A stretch of DNA of 64,000 nt from assembly GCA_036924285.1 (NCBI GenBank), contig JAYKYS010000009.1:17360001-17424000 (forward strand). Reading direction: 5' to 3'. Below are positions 22,454-33,768 of this stretch, piece by piece (the stretch's first letter is position 1; the number at the start of each line of letters is the position of its first letter). Origin of the DNA: Asterella californica. Lineage: Eukaryota; Streptophyta; Marchantiopsida; Marchantiales; Aytoniaceae. The notes beneath the pieces are model-generated. The model had not been told where the DNA came from, did no database searches, and saw only the letters and a list, made by a program, of their open reading frames with translations. A program made the position numbers and the translations under genes.

Positions 22454-23520
22454 AAGGCCGAACTCCCGAAGTATAACACAGAGAATTTCGTTTCTGAAAT
22501 TGACGAATACACTGTGCGGGTTATTTAAATTCACCTTAGGTCTACACAGTAGATGTCTACAACAACTGAACGCCCTCACCACAAAAGGGCTGAGTCTTCA
22601 CTATTCTTCTCCAAGAACAGATGCATGGCAAAATCAACGACGAAAGCTTGGGCACCCGCCATGTGCAGAGTGTTTCCAACATTCTGGATCGAGAAACTTC
22701 TTGGAAATAAGAGATAGAAAGCAGTCTCGGGCGAACGTCCTCTCCGGTGTTTATCACGGAGGAAGGGTTACTCTTCTCAATAACTGCGGTAAACACTGCG
22801 TCTAGTACGGAAAGATCAGTTCCTGTTTAGTTAAGGAGAGGTAGTGGCGGGGGACATGGGAAATCTGGTTCTTTTTAGATGATGTCCGTCGTCTCTGGTT
22901 TTTCTCTACTGAATTGTTGATCCTCGAGAGGGGCAGTGGACATGAATTGCTCACGATTCGTGACAAACCTTGAGTGGTAAGCGCTCAGGTGCTTAAAGAC
23001 GAATTCCTGAACGAGAACCCCCGTACCTAACACACCTAACGAGGACGATGATAGGCTTCAGCATGACGATAGCATCTAAAGCGGTAGCTTAATTCATGTC
23101 TAAGAATTCTGTCTAACAAACAGACTGGAAAGAGATTTCACGGATGTGTGCGCTTAATGATGAAACGGTGCACTCTCGAGAAGAGTTTTAAAAGGTTGCT
23201 AGTTAGCCGGCTTAGAAGAAGTGAAGTGCCCGGGAGTTACAATCACCTCCCTAGGTACCCCAGCACATTCGTTTGACCCGCATATTTACGATATCTGTAG
23301 CCTGAATAAAAGGACAAAACATCTGGATGTTCCAGCTTTTCATGCACTTAGTGTTTCTACCGACGACCGTTTACTATGTAATGAACACTTTGGAGTCTTC
23401 TTTTCTCTTTCATACAGTAGAATGACGCGATTTGGCTTCTGATCTGACCACCTGATAAACAGTGTGTAGTGAAGTAAGCTTGCTACGGTGCTATCGCAGT
23501 AGTGCAGAACGTGGACGTTT
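22454..23520. other. Intergenic DNA
   Basis: Only short overlapping frames on both strands; I recognise nothing and see no clear repeat. Confidence 0.4.
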
Positions 23521-23976
23521 GTGGGTATGTTAATGCCCGTCAATTTCGCCAGAATAATTGCGGGAGCGGAAAAGCCAAGCGAAAGAAAAGGGGAGTGCGT
23601 GAGACAGGAAGGAGATGTACTCACGGATTGGGTGAGTCATCCGCTCATCCGATCTCTGATCACAGGGCAATACGAGTTAGGGGTTGGGAGTGGAATTTAT
23701 GGTGGGGGCTTTTCGGGTGGTCCCGGTTTAGATGGATCGAAAGGTGATCAATCTGGTTTCAGAAGGTCGTGGACTCCTCAAAGAACCACGCACGGGTTCC
23801 AGCAGAGCTTTTGGTCCAACTCTTCTCGTCCGTCCAGGCGCTCTGCTCATGAGTCCGCATTGTATATAACGGTGTGTGTGGAGGCAAAAACGTTCATGTT
23901 TCATCGATGGCTGTACGTCTGTTGCCAGTTTAGAAACTCTCGTGACCCTCACTTTTGTGTCCGTACGACATGGTAA
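23521..23976 (+). CDS. Hypothetical Gly/Ser-rich frame upstream of RCCR (doubtful)
   Basis: A 151-codon frame with a glycine-rich middle (GVGSGIYGGGFSGGPGLDG) and a Ser/Arg stretch after it. It ends about 50 bp before the RCCR reading frame. It could be a separate small gene, 5' exon material of RCCR (a plastid transit peptide is expected there), or chance. I found no convincing splice pair linking it to RCCR. Confidence 0.25.
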   Translation: MGMLMPVNFARIIAGAEKPSERKGECVRQEGDVLTDWVSHPLIRSLITGQYELGVGSGIYGGGFSGGPGLDGSKGDQSGFRRSWTPQRTTHGFQQSFWSNSSRPSRRSAHESALYITVCVEAKTFMFHRWLYVCCQFRNSRDPHFCVRTTW

Positions 23977-24027
23977 CTTTGAAGCGGAGGTTAGATAGGT
24001 CGGTATGCCACCGCACTGCGAAAGGAA

Positions 24028-25047
24028 ATGGATCAGATGGAGACAATTCTGGAGGATGGTGATGCCGCCCCCAATGAATGGATCCACTTCCCATGTTTCT
24101 CAAAAGCTGGACAAATGCTTATGGAGGACATGGCACAAACTGTGGAGAACGAGCTCGGTGAACTGTTGTATGCTAGCAGAACTCCATCGAATGTTACTCG
24201 ATTCATTAGCCCCAAGGGCAATGCCGAGGGATCCTTAGTTCTTAGAGCAGGCAGACACAGATCTAAGGTAACTCTCACTTGTTCCTCCCCGCTCATGTAT
24301 TCCTACATGTGTATTCCTAGCAGTGATGTGTGAAGTTCCAGTTACAAGGATGTCGCTATTATCCAGTGCAAGGCAGCCAGCAAGAAGTCGTCAAGAGTAC
24401 TCACAAGTCGAAGGACGATGTTGTAACAGGTGGAGTTCGTTATGGGATCATGGCTTCGTTACGATCTGCCGTTTGGCACCTTAAAGGTAGCAACGCTGTT
24501 AGTCATGGCTAGCGCCGAAAGTGACGTTCCTCACTTTCTTTTTGAGTTCATCGAGAATGGTTCGAGCAGTCTCGTTATACTCCTGGATCTCTTACCCCGA
24601 AAAGATGTTGTACTGGAACCGGAGTACCTGAAGCGATTCTATGAGAAGAGCGAGTTAGAGAGCATCCGAAAGAATATAGAGCGTGCACCTCAGTCACAAA
24701 CCTATAACTGTACATCACTTTACGTCCGAAGTGTGGTTTCTCCTACGGCCATTCTCACGAAAATCCACGACTGGCTGCCATCTGGTCAACGAGGTGAAGA
24801 AGCGCTAGCCTCTGCAGTAGAGAACGTCGTGCTTCCTACCGCTAAGAAGGTTTTCAGCACCTGGTTAGATGCCTTCCGGAATGGGGGCAAGGAGATTATG
24901 GACGACATCGACAGGCGCACCATGGCCAAGAGAGACGCGCAAATTAAACGCCATGGGATTGAGGTTGACCTCAGCGCGAATTTGCCGAAGCTGTTCGGTC
25001 AAAGGATAACCGACCGTGTCATAGCAGCATACAGGAACGGACAATAG
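24028..25047 (+). CDS. RCCR: Red chlorophyll catabolite reductase (RCCR/ACD2 family)
   Basis: RCCR reduces red chlorophyll catabolite, made by pheophorbide a oxygenase, to the primary fluorescent catabolite using ferredoxin in the plastid, which detoxifies a phototoxic intermediate. Two exons: 24028-24267 (donor AAG|GTAACT) and 24430-25047 (acceptor ACAG|GTGGAG), joined in phase 0, giving about 285 aa. Diagnostic stretches are QTVENELGELL, ISPKGNAEGSLVLRAGRHR, FVMGSWLRYDLPFGTL, SLVILLDLLPRKDVVLEPEY, SVVSPTAILTKIH and DLSANLPKLFGQRITDRVI. Acidic residues in LFEFIE and in GIEVDL fall where Arabidopsis ACD2 has reported catalytic Glu and Asp (alignment from memory). Length fits the mature enzyme. 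A plastid transit peptide is not visible: an in-frame stop lies at 23992, so either an upstream exon is missing from my model or this form is cytosolic. Confidence 0.9.
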
Positions 25048-25900
25048 TGTTCTTCTCCTTCTTGTTCGTTCATCTTTCCTGTACACTACGAAAGTGAATG
25101 CTTTCTTCCCGTAGATCAACTTCCGTTGCTTATCACGATTTATGTTTCTTCATCAGGAGGTTTCCACGAGCCCTAGGCTCTACATGTAATTCAATTCTTT
25201 CATAGGAAGTAGTCGTCGATTATTGTTAGAACTTACCACTAGCACCCTCGCATCAAGCACGTTTAGGCCAAAGTCCTGGTCCTTGCCTAGGATCTTGAAT
25301 ACCATACAAAGGAGATTTTCAGCCCCATCTTCGACGTCTTGGAGGAGGATTGTTGGCTCCTTGATGATATTCTCCATTGGCTACAGCGATACTGTACACA
25401 CTAAGCAAGGAAGCATGGACTATCAGCTTCTTTGTTGTCAAAGACATTTAATCAAAGCACAAGCTTTGTTGATCGTCGACCCTGAAGTTTGATCCCGGTT
25501 TGCAAGATTTGTTATGTTCCGAACTCGTCTGTTTTTTGTTGGTTGGTGTCCTTTCTGATATCAGGAACCTTTTGCACCAAGCTCCAGCTTTTCAGTACTA
25601 GCCTTACCTGGTTGGTTGTTCTCACTGAACATTTGGTCCATTTGGAGGCGGATTGGCTGTGATGGCCTCCGCCTCTTCTAAGGCATGCTAGAGACAGCCG
25701 TTAGCTTGGAAACGTAGCTGGGATGAATAAGTGGAAGGTGCCCCAGCAATAAATGGACGATATTGTCACTAGAGTCGAAATCACGAAACCATAAATCTCA
25801 AGAGTGTGGCGTAGATCACTCCACGCTACCTCCCTGGGGCATCAGGCAATTTTCCCGAAGAGAATCGTGAAGTGCTTTTGCCATTTCTTTTAATGGAAGC
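25048..25900. other. 3' flank of RCCR and intergenic DNA
   Basis: This presumably holds the RCCR 3' UTR. I see no conserved frame or repeat. Confidence 0.4.
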
Positions 25901-26218
25901 TTGAGACAAATTCTTGTTGAGGAGCAACCACCATGTAAGGTCATACGCTCACACAAATCACGGTTCGCTGAAATCTCTTCTGCTCCTCTTTCCAACTTTC
26001 GTGGACGTTCCTGGTATCTCAAAGAAAGCTCAAAGACGTATTCCGATTCCGCTCTCGCTCTTGAACTCAAATCGCTTCACATGAAACAGCTCCCTAAAAA
26101 TCGGAATCCCATCAAATATTACACAAGGCCAGAAAAACCGAAGACTGAAGGCCCCAGTAGTACACTACGAGAGGTCGAGAAGTATCTTGACACTAAACTG
26201 TACAACATGACGGACTAA
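25901..26218 (+). CDS. Hypothetical 105-aa frame (doubtful)
   Basis: A basic frame ending in TLREVEKYLDTKLYNMTD before a TAA. The C-terminal half looks coding-like (few rare residues, amphipathic), but I recognise no family, and an antisense frame (25816-26070) overlaps. It could be the last exon of an unrecognised gene. Confidence 0.22.
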   Translation: MRQILVEEQPPCKVIRSHKSRFAEISSAPLSNFRGRSWYLKESSKTYSDSALALELKSLHMKQLPKNRNPIKYYTRPEKPKTEGPSSTLREVEKYLDTKLYNMTD

Positions 26219-26999
26219 ATTGTGTATCGTTTTCTGCAAGGCAACTCCCGTGAAGTGGTAAGCTTCCGCTGACAAATTTGTTTTGTCGGCCTATCAAAAA
26301 AGGCGTATCCCATCTTGATTGGGGAAGCCGATAGCTTAAGTAAACTTCGTGATCTACTGTAGCTTCTGCAAGAGCGAACGTGTCTGGCACTTTTGTCCTT
26401 CCGGCGCTGGTAAGTGAGGCAACCTCTGCACCACTCAAGATTCCACTAAGAATCGTTCTCGAGGAGGTACTGCTGTTCTTCTTCTGCCTCCGCTACCATA
26501 TTCCGGAGAAAGTCATACGGCTGGAAAGAACGAGAGACAGATTACCGGGAGGCAGGATAGCGACACAGGCCGATTGGAGCTTTCACTCGCGAGCAAGCGG
26601 CTGGAAAGGGCACTGTTGATGCAAGTTCCCTGCACGATGTGGCTACCTGCAGATCTGACTTAATTTGGACTCTATTCCGGGCTGTCACGAGATCGTACGC
26701 ATCATCAGTCACTTTCGGTGTAGACTATAGTCAAAGAATCATGGCGTGGGTTTGATTGGGTGGGATCGCCAATGCAAGGGAATGGAAACAAGGTTGTACA
26801 TAGAGAGAGAGAGAGAGAGAGGCGATGACGAGGTGGGGACGATCTTTTATGAGACACACGTAGTGTTTAGCCCTTTCTGTCCTCGAGAGTAGCGTAGTTT
26901 GATTAGGCATTGATAAGCGAAGGAAACTCGCGGATTTGGAGCTTGCGATGAGCTCTGATTCGGAGGCAGCTGCCTTTACCCGACCACTGAAGCCTCCCG

Positions 27000-27039
<40 letters not shown>

Positions 27040-27890
27040 TCTGTGTGTGTGTGTGTGTGTGTGTGCTGAAAAGCGTGTGCGATTTCGACTCTTTGATGGT
27101 TGCTACGGCAGAGGTACAGTCCTGTACAGACTAATTGTTGGGTTGCAGTTGCTTGTCCGCGTCCATGAATGTTGGCTGTTGATATACTCATCCGGGCAGA
27201 TCTTTTACGACCAAGACGAGGAGCCCCGCCCCATTCATGTATTTCACATCGTACCGAGTCGAAAATTGTGATAAACTAGCTGGGCAAATTTCAGTCCGCA
27301 GCTGAGGGTGATACAGTATACCTCAAAGAGAGGTAGTTGTTAGGTAGTATTCCGCAGTCAACTCAAAGAGAGTAAGCACCGGCCGTACCATACAATCTTG
27401 ACTCTAGGGTTCCTGTCTGAACAGTTCTGGTCCAGGCTAATTCTAGTTCTGTTATCCTTCCTACATCAACTAGGTGCCAGAAAATCAGGAACTTTGAAGT
27501 GTTCATGGTTGTTGCTTGGTGTACCTTCACGTATAATTAACGCCTATTGAGTTATGGACGTGAGATACCTCAATTTGCCGAAGTTTCACAACCATCCACC
27601 ACAGCATTAGCAGATACACGACGGACAAACCTGAAAGCCTATCGGATTGTTTTACTAATCTAGCCAGATTAACAATGGGCCAGAGCCTTGACATGATGAA
27701 TGTAGTATTGGTAACTGCTACTGAGTGTATCGGCAACCGTGGAATGTGAGATTGGAATCTGCTTTCATTTGCTCTCTGTATGGTGTTCCATGAATGTCGA
27801 AACCTTACCTCTCCCCGATAAAATGAGCAATGTCTGGCAGGCAAAAAGCTGGTCAAAACTGATACTTTTTATGCGTTTTATTCTTTACAG
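26219..27890. other. Intergenic or 5' region with microsatellites
   Basis: It holds a (GA)n run at about 26802-26821 and a compound (TC)n(TG)n at 27002-27065. This is probably the promoter, 5' UTR and first intron of the gene whose last exon starts at 27891: the intron's pyrimidine-rich end TTCTTTACAG lies at 27881-27890. I could not fix the first exon. Confidence 0.45.
27002..27065 (+). repeat. Compound microsatellite (TC)n ... (TG)n
   Basis: About 17 TC units are followed by a short interruption (TGTGTTC) and about 12 TG units. A frame through it encodes SLSLSL..., which is an artefact of the repeat. Confidence 0.95.
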
Positions 27891-28388
27891 TTTGTCGAAG
27901 TATGGACACCGGATGGAACGGTTCGACGCTTCGCGAGTGGAACAAAGGCACGGTTTGCCATCGAAAGAATCAACAGCAGGATAGAAGATAGCAATGTAAG
28001 GGTCGACACGATCCAATCTGTCAAGGAAGGGGAAGAAAGTGTGGAATTTGGGCCGGACTCTGAACTGGTCTCGTACGGGAAGGACTGGAAACTGCATGCC
28101 ATATGCCAAAGCTGTAGCGCGGACGCATTTAGGGTTTCCTCAGAACAGGAGTCTAATGGCGGACCACCGGTCAGTAATGTTCGCAAGAGGAAAAAGACCA
28201 AAGGACAAGAAACAGAAAAGCTGTTTAATCCTGCCGACTTTTATCCCGGAGGAGTATTGCCGCAAGGGGCACCACCACAAAGTACATTCGTGTACATATC
28301 AAATGTATTAGTTGTGTTTGGTATACTTTTAGCTCTAGCTGCCGGCTGGGTCTTCTTCTTAGAATCTAAGTTTTTCATAAACAGATAA
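27891..28388 (+). CDS. Single-pass membrane protein of unknown function, last exon
   Basis: An exon follows a clear acceptor (TTCTTTACAG at 27881-27890) and stays open to a TAA at 28386-28388, giving about 165 codons. It begins FVEVWTPDGTVRRFASGTKA, continues with a charged soluble region (VKEGEESVEFGPDSELVSYG, then WKLHAI), a basic linker (VRKRKKTKG) and one hydrophobic span (YISNVLVVFGILLALAAGWV) just before a short C-terminal tail. So it looks tail-anchored, with the bulk on one side of the membrane. The opening resembles a conserved plant protein of unknown function that I recall as plastid-predicted; I cannot name it. The 5' exon(s), with any targeting peptide, were not found. Function unknown. 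Confidence 0.65.
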   Translation, partial: FVEVWTPDGTVRRFASGTKARFAIERINSRIEDSNVRVDTIQSVKEGEESVEFGPDSELVSYGKDWKLHAICQSCSADAFRVSSEQESNGGPPVSNVRKRKKTKGQETEKLFNPADFYPGGVLPQGAPPQSTFVYISNVLVVFGILLALAAGWVFFLESKFFINR

Positions 28389-30219
28389 CCTCATACAGTA
28401 TAATATTGTTCCGGTGATGATATCGAGAGTTATAAATGATCCAAATGGATGAATCTTCCTTCTGCGCCGATATTTCATAATTTGCTTGTGCCTCGGGGGT
28501 TGGCTGACTGTTGGAAAGCGTCTTCAGTTGGAATGAGCCGAGTGTTTTCCAGTGAAACATTATTTGTTTCACTTATCATCAGTATTGCTTGCCACTGTGC
28601 TCTCTGCCTACGATTTTGGATGTGAAGGGCTTTCGTATGCGTTTCTGAGAGGAAATGTTCTAAATGGAGTTCTGCCTATTTATGAGAATCTTTCTGATGA
28701 ATAGGCAGGATGAGGAGTCGGTCCTTTCGGCGATCGAGGATCATATCACTCTTCAGTACTGAGGAAATACTTCGATGAATTGCACCCACTGGGAAACAAA
28801 TTCTTCATGTTCTATGACGCTGTCACTGTTCTGATCTGCTGCTTGACAGCTTCACAGTTACTCTCGTGACTAGACCTACAAAAAGCCGTAGAAGGCACGT
28901 CAAGATTATTCATCGTCGCAAAGATGGACAAGACGAAGGGGAGACTGCTGGTAGCTTTTCCTCCCAACGTCCGCCGGGCAGGAACTCGTTCAAGTCGCCG
29001 CCCTTTAGTCGTTCTTGGTTTCAATCTGCGTTTGCTCGGCATATCACCGACCGCATGATTCATGATTCTCCACGAAATGTATTAAATGCTTGGCGAAACT
29101 GGTCTGCATCCCTACCAAAATATGCACAACCAGAGTAAAGGAAAAAAAGGAGTACACCGCTTGCAAAATATGTGTCCAGCCACGACGATGACAAGTGTTT
29201 CTTGGAGTCTGAGTTCGATGTACAGAATCTTTGACAACCCGTAGAACCCTCAAAGGACCAGGCCTCTTGTACCTCCGCTAAATGGTTGGTGCATGCCAAG
29301 TCAAGCAGGATAGCTGGGTGAGGAGTGCTTGCACATGATCGGTGGGAGTGGGAAAACGAGAGTGTCGGTTGTCCCCGTTTTCACTTCTGCTTCGGTGGTT
29401 GTGCATTCGGAGAATCGGAATCTACAAGTGTTTGATTGCCACTGTAGAGTAATGAGATAAACCGACTCTTGGGTGCCAGCTGCCAGTTGCTGCGTTCGGC
29501 TTGCTTCCGTTAGTTTGGGTTTGCCAAGGTCGAAGGCCGGTGACATGCATGTAGCTAGTCTAGGAGAGAGCTGCGGGACACCATGACCGACGTTTACTGA
29601 TTACTCTGCACCGGAAATTAGATTAGCGCGGCTGCTCACGCTTGATGCTTTCATCTGGTTGGGAAGAAAGTTACGGACGATCAAGAAGCTGGCGAAAGTT
29701 GACAGAGAGAGGGAGAGGGAGAGAGGTCTGTTTGAATGCACATGGCTGCGTTTCGAAATACAAAATTCGCTGCCTTGACTACGCAGCTTTTACGGAGTAA
29801 GTAACAATGGCGAACATATGCATTGACAGTCATCGCCAAGGTCTGTGGACTTGAGCTCCGCCAGTGGACTAGTCATGCGAGGAAATGAGTCGCCGACTCT
29901 GTGAGAATCTTTAAGAGTTGTAGAAGAATGTAGCGTGCGTGCTTGTACTGTTTGCAGGCTAGATCCCCTTATACTCCTGTGTCTAATCTAGCAGTGAGCG
30001 CGTGACAGAGCCTTGCGACAGTTCTCTAGTAGCCTTCTGGTATTCTTAAGGTCTAAAGAATGGATTGGCTCCTTGTTTTTCCTCTACACGGGGTGTAGGT
30101 ATTCTGTCACGGAAAGTTTGGGTAATGTGTTTCTGCAAGCGAAATTTTGCTGTCCGTTTTCTGGGTTTTGTATAGATATGGAGCGAACGTTGACAAATAC
30201 TGATGTGATGATGGTACAG
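28389..30219. other. Intergenic, 5' region of the lipase gene
   Basis: It contains an isolated 90-codon frame (28866-29138, plus; basic, ending LPKYAQPE) that I cannot assign, and a GA-rich run at 29701-29726. The first exon of the lipase gene probably lies here but is not identified. Confidence 0.4.
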
Positions 30220-33200
30220 GGCACGCAGTTCTTACAACATTCATGCGCGAGTTACGACCACAGATAGCTGTCGCATTCAAACGAGAGGAACATTGGGCAA
30301 GAGTCCAACCTGTATCAACACAGCGGCATCAGGGTAACAAGTCAGATGGTGAGGGCGCGAGAATAGTGGGCAGTGACTCAGATATTGAACCCTATGACGA
30401 TCACTGTATGAGTGCGAGAGAGCAGTCCAATTCAGGTCAGGACTCGGGAACAGAGGACAAGAAAGAAGACAAGGACGGAATTTGGACGAATCAGTTATCA
30501 TGGTTTAGCAACGTTGTAGAGCCAGCATTGCAGAAGAAGCACCGAACGCCGCAACCAGGTATGGCCTATCTTGGCCTAAATTCAACCTCATAGAATAAGC
30601 GCGGCTGGTATGTAGTTATGCATTTTTCTCCACCTATATGCGCCGTAACAAGTTTACTCTGCAAATCCAGCAATTCAGTAATCGAAGACTGCATCTTGAT
30701 AGTCTTGATCTGGCGCCCCATAAAACAAATGCCCGACAGCAGAGTAGATTGAGAGCTGAATCCGCCCCAAGGTCAGTTGCTTGCGTGATAAGGCTGAGCG
30801 AACGGACGCGTGATGCAAGAACGACAATCGGAATCTGCGACTTTGCGAGCAAACGTAAAGATCACTGATTTTTGTATCTTTGATCCCACCACAAGAGGCA
30901 CTTTTAAACACTGGTCGTACTTGAGAAACGTGGGAATTTCAAACACGCCCCTTCCGCTTATACTGAAGGATTACACCCCGTGGTGCTGCAGAAGAACTGG
31001 CCGAAAGTTATGATGGATCTGCTAGCGCTAGGTCTCTCCTGGAAGTTGCGGCCAGTCTGGTCAAAAGTACTGCTGGCATGCAGCAGTGGACACTAGGAGA
31101 CATCACTCTTGGCCTGTATTTTCTCTCATTACGCCATACCACTGAATTGGCTGTGGACGCATTCCACGGCGAGCAAGTTACATCTGATGCCACGGTGAAT
31201 ACCGGTTTCACGTTTCAATTGGGAGTTCAGTTTGAGAGTCAAAGTTGTGTCCGTTACTGTAGTTGTTCTGGCATTGAAATTTGCGGATCAGTGAAGAATC
31301 ATAGAGGGCGTAGTGTCATCAGTTAAAATGTTACTGGATCTCAACAGCAGGGAAGCCCCCGCCGGCCCAACAGAAAACTAAATACTTCTGCCAGATTTGT
31401 ATTTAGTGGATTTTAGTGTTCTGAAAAATCTTACACGCCGCAAATCATCTTGAAAGACTGGTTTTGGTTAAGTGTCTGGCATTTGGCTTACTAGAGAGTT
31501 CTGTGGGTACTAAACATGTCACTTGCAAACTCTTCAAGGACAGGTGCAAAAGTGGATTCACCATCTAGAGTTAGCATGGGGTGCGTACATGAAAAATCCC
31601 GCAGCGCTAGCACGAGTGAGCATGCTTCGTGAGAAAAATATCGTGAAGTTTGTGGGCAGAGCAAGTGTGTTGCGACCTGCTTATTATATTGGAGTGGATA
31701 CCAGACACAAGCTGGTCGTCATGTGTATCCGAGGTACTTCAACTTTACATGACCTGATAACCGACTTGGCGACTCATAAGGACAATGCGCGAGTATTTGA
31801 TGGAGAACCTGTGCATTACGGTAGTTATGAGGGTGCTCGATGGCTGCAGCGGCATGAGACAGTGACCTTGAGGCGTTGCTTAGACGAAAATAAGGTGAGG
31901 CTTGGTATGTTCAATACCGGGCTCAAAGTCCCACCTCTTTATCTTCGGAATTTCATCTTTCATGAGTTCTGGACGTGACCGGTGTTTGGGACGAAATGAT
32001 TTGTGTACACGGTTTTGTGGTATGATATGGTGGAGAATTCTTGCTTTAGAAGGATGATTTGGCAGGAACTTTGGAAGCTGTGACTGTTTGGTTGGCCCCC
32101 GTAAAATGTTCAGTTATGGCCATAATCGCCAGTTCTTTTGTCCTAAATTGGACGGGCACCTTTCCAGATTGTGTGGGAAGTATTCCGACAGAAGTTGCTG
32201 GGTAGACTTCAGGAAAGCGTGTAGTTGCGACTTTTAACTCGTTTCCTGGTCCAGGGATTTGAGCTGCTAGTAGTTGGCCACTCTCTAGGAGGAGCTACAG
32301 CAGCGTTGTTGGGCATGTTGCTGAGAGAAGATTCTGAGCAAGTACTTGGATTGTACCCAGAGAAAATCCGTGTGGTCGGGATAGGGACACCACCATGCGT
32401 ATCGAAAGTCCTCGCTACAAGATGTAGAGATTTCACGACAACGTTAGTTTTGCAGGTGATTCGAGTCAAAATCTCGTGATTTTGCATCGGAGATTAATTT
32501 ATTTCTGTTTTGTATTTCCGCTCGTCATGGCCTCTGAATTTAAGGAAGTATTGACTATATTATCGTCAACGGGAGGCACTAGTCGCCACTTCCTCACCAG
32601 GCGTTTTGCGTGTCAAACTAGTATGAGCTGTAATAACGCCTGACAGCCTCTCTCCGCTGACCAACTATTCTTTCTTCAGACCGTAAGATAAGCTGGATTC
32701 CCTGATGTTTTCCTTATAAACATATAGACCTGCAATTCTACCTCATTCTTTGGATCAGCCAGAGCCAAGAGGAATGAATTCGAGCACCATAGCAGCTTAT
32801 CGTGTTTATCGTGTATAAGTAATAGCAGATAGGTTAACAGTGGTGTCCGTGTCCACAGGACGATGTGATTCCAAGGATGAGTACGGCAGCACTTGTCCAA
32901 TTGCGTAATGAAATTCTTTTGCTAGATTGGTGAGCATCTTGTCACTTAATTGTTTGGACGTCCTGGTGCTCTCCTAACAGTTTATGGCAGGAGCTAGTCT
33001 GTTCGTGCTTGATTTCAACTAAACAGTAGGGATGGACTTCTGAACATACAGGAACCATGTGCTGAAGGAGGGAATTGAGAACAAAGGGCTGGTGGATCTG
33101 GTGGCTACCACCGTGCAAGCGCTATCGTCTGTTCAAGATGCAGCACGAAAGTATGGTGCGATAGCGAGACGAACCATCAACTTGAATGGACCAGGTCAGC

Positions 33201-33768
33201 TGATACCGCAACCAGTGTTCCTCCTGTATGTAAGATCATTGCGCGGTCAAAGGATCAGCACGTGCACATTATGTATGGCTTCCCTGTCCTGAAGCGTACG
33301 TCTGTTGCAAAATCCGTATCTGCTCGAAATCTAGGCCGCCTGCAAGGAGTGAGTATTTGAGGGAAGTGGTCGTGAAGCTTAGCATGAGGGTTTTGATGTA
33401 TCTAACATGCCTGTATTATGCCAGATGACAACGCAGAAAATGACGCAAAGGACCAAGAAAAGAAAGGACTAGAGAAACAGAGGTTAGAGCTAATAGAGAG
33501 CACGAAAAGACCACATGATCACCCTCACCTGTATCCACCCGGTACTTTGTATCATATACGTAGCAGAGGAATAACACCAGCGGACGTAGGTGGGAAAGAG
33601 GAAATGTATGGTTGTACATTGTGGCAAGGGGATTCAGATGCCACACTGGGACGGATAGTTCTCTCTACAAGTATGTTATCTGATCACAAGTGCGAAAGCT
33701 ATTACTATGCTCTAAGGGATGTTCTGAAAGGCATCCCTGCTTCCGACAGACTCCTAACAGAAACGTGA
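30220..33768 (+). CDS. Class-3 (mono-/diacylglycerol) lipase, N-terminus incomplete
   Basis: A serine lipase of the plant class-3/DAG-lipase-like family (type of Arabidopsis At1g05790), expected to hydrolyse acylglycerols. Exons in my model: 30220-30558, 30992-31194, 31544-31894, 32255-32455, 32859-32929, 33052-33194 and 33425-33768; donor and acceptor phases agree throughout. Exon 1 is acidic/low complexity. Exon 2 has the family N-terminal motif QQWTLGDITLGLYFL. Exon 3 gives ASVLRPAYYIGVD and VVMCIRGTSTLHDLITD. Exon 4 carries the nucleophile elbow GHSLGG. Exon 5 begins DDVIPRMS. The last exon has the conserved LYPPGTLYHI and MLSDHKCESYY, whose His probably completes the triad, and ends at TGA 33768. 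About 550 codons are accounted for. The start exon is missing, and an extra exon between 33195 and 33424 is possible. Confidence 0.82.

Noticed and set aside
26936..27271. 111-codon frame with a long Ser-Leu run
   Set aside because: The run is a translation of the (TC)n microsatellite, and an antisense frame encodes the mirror repeat. No domain.
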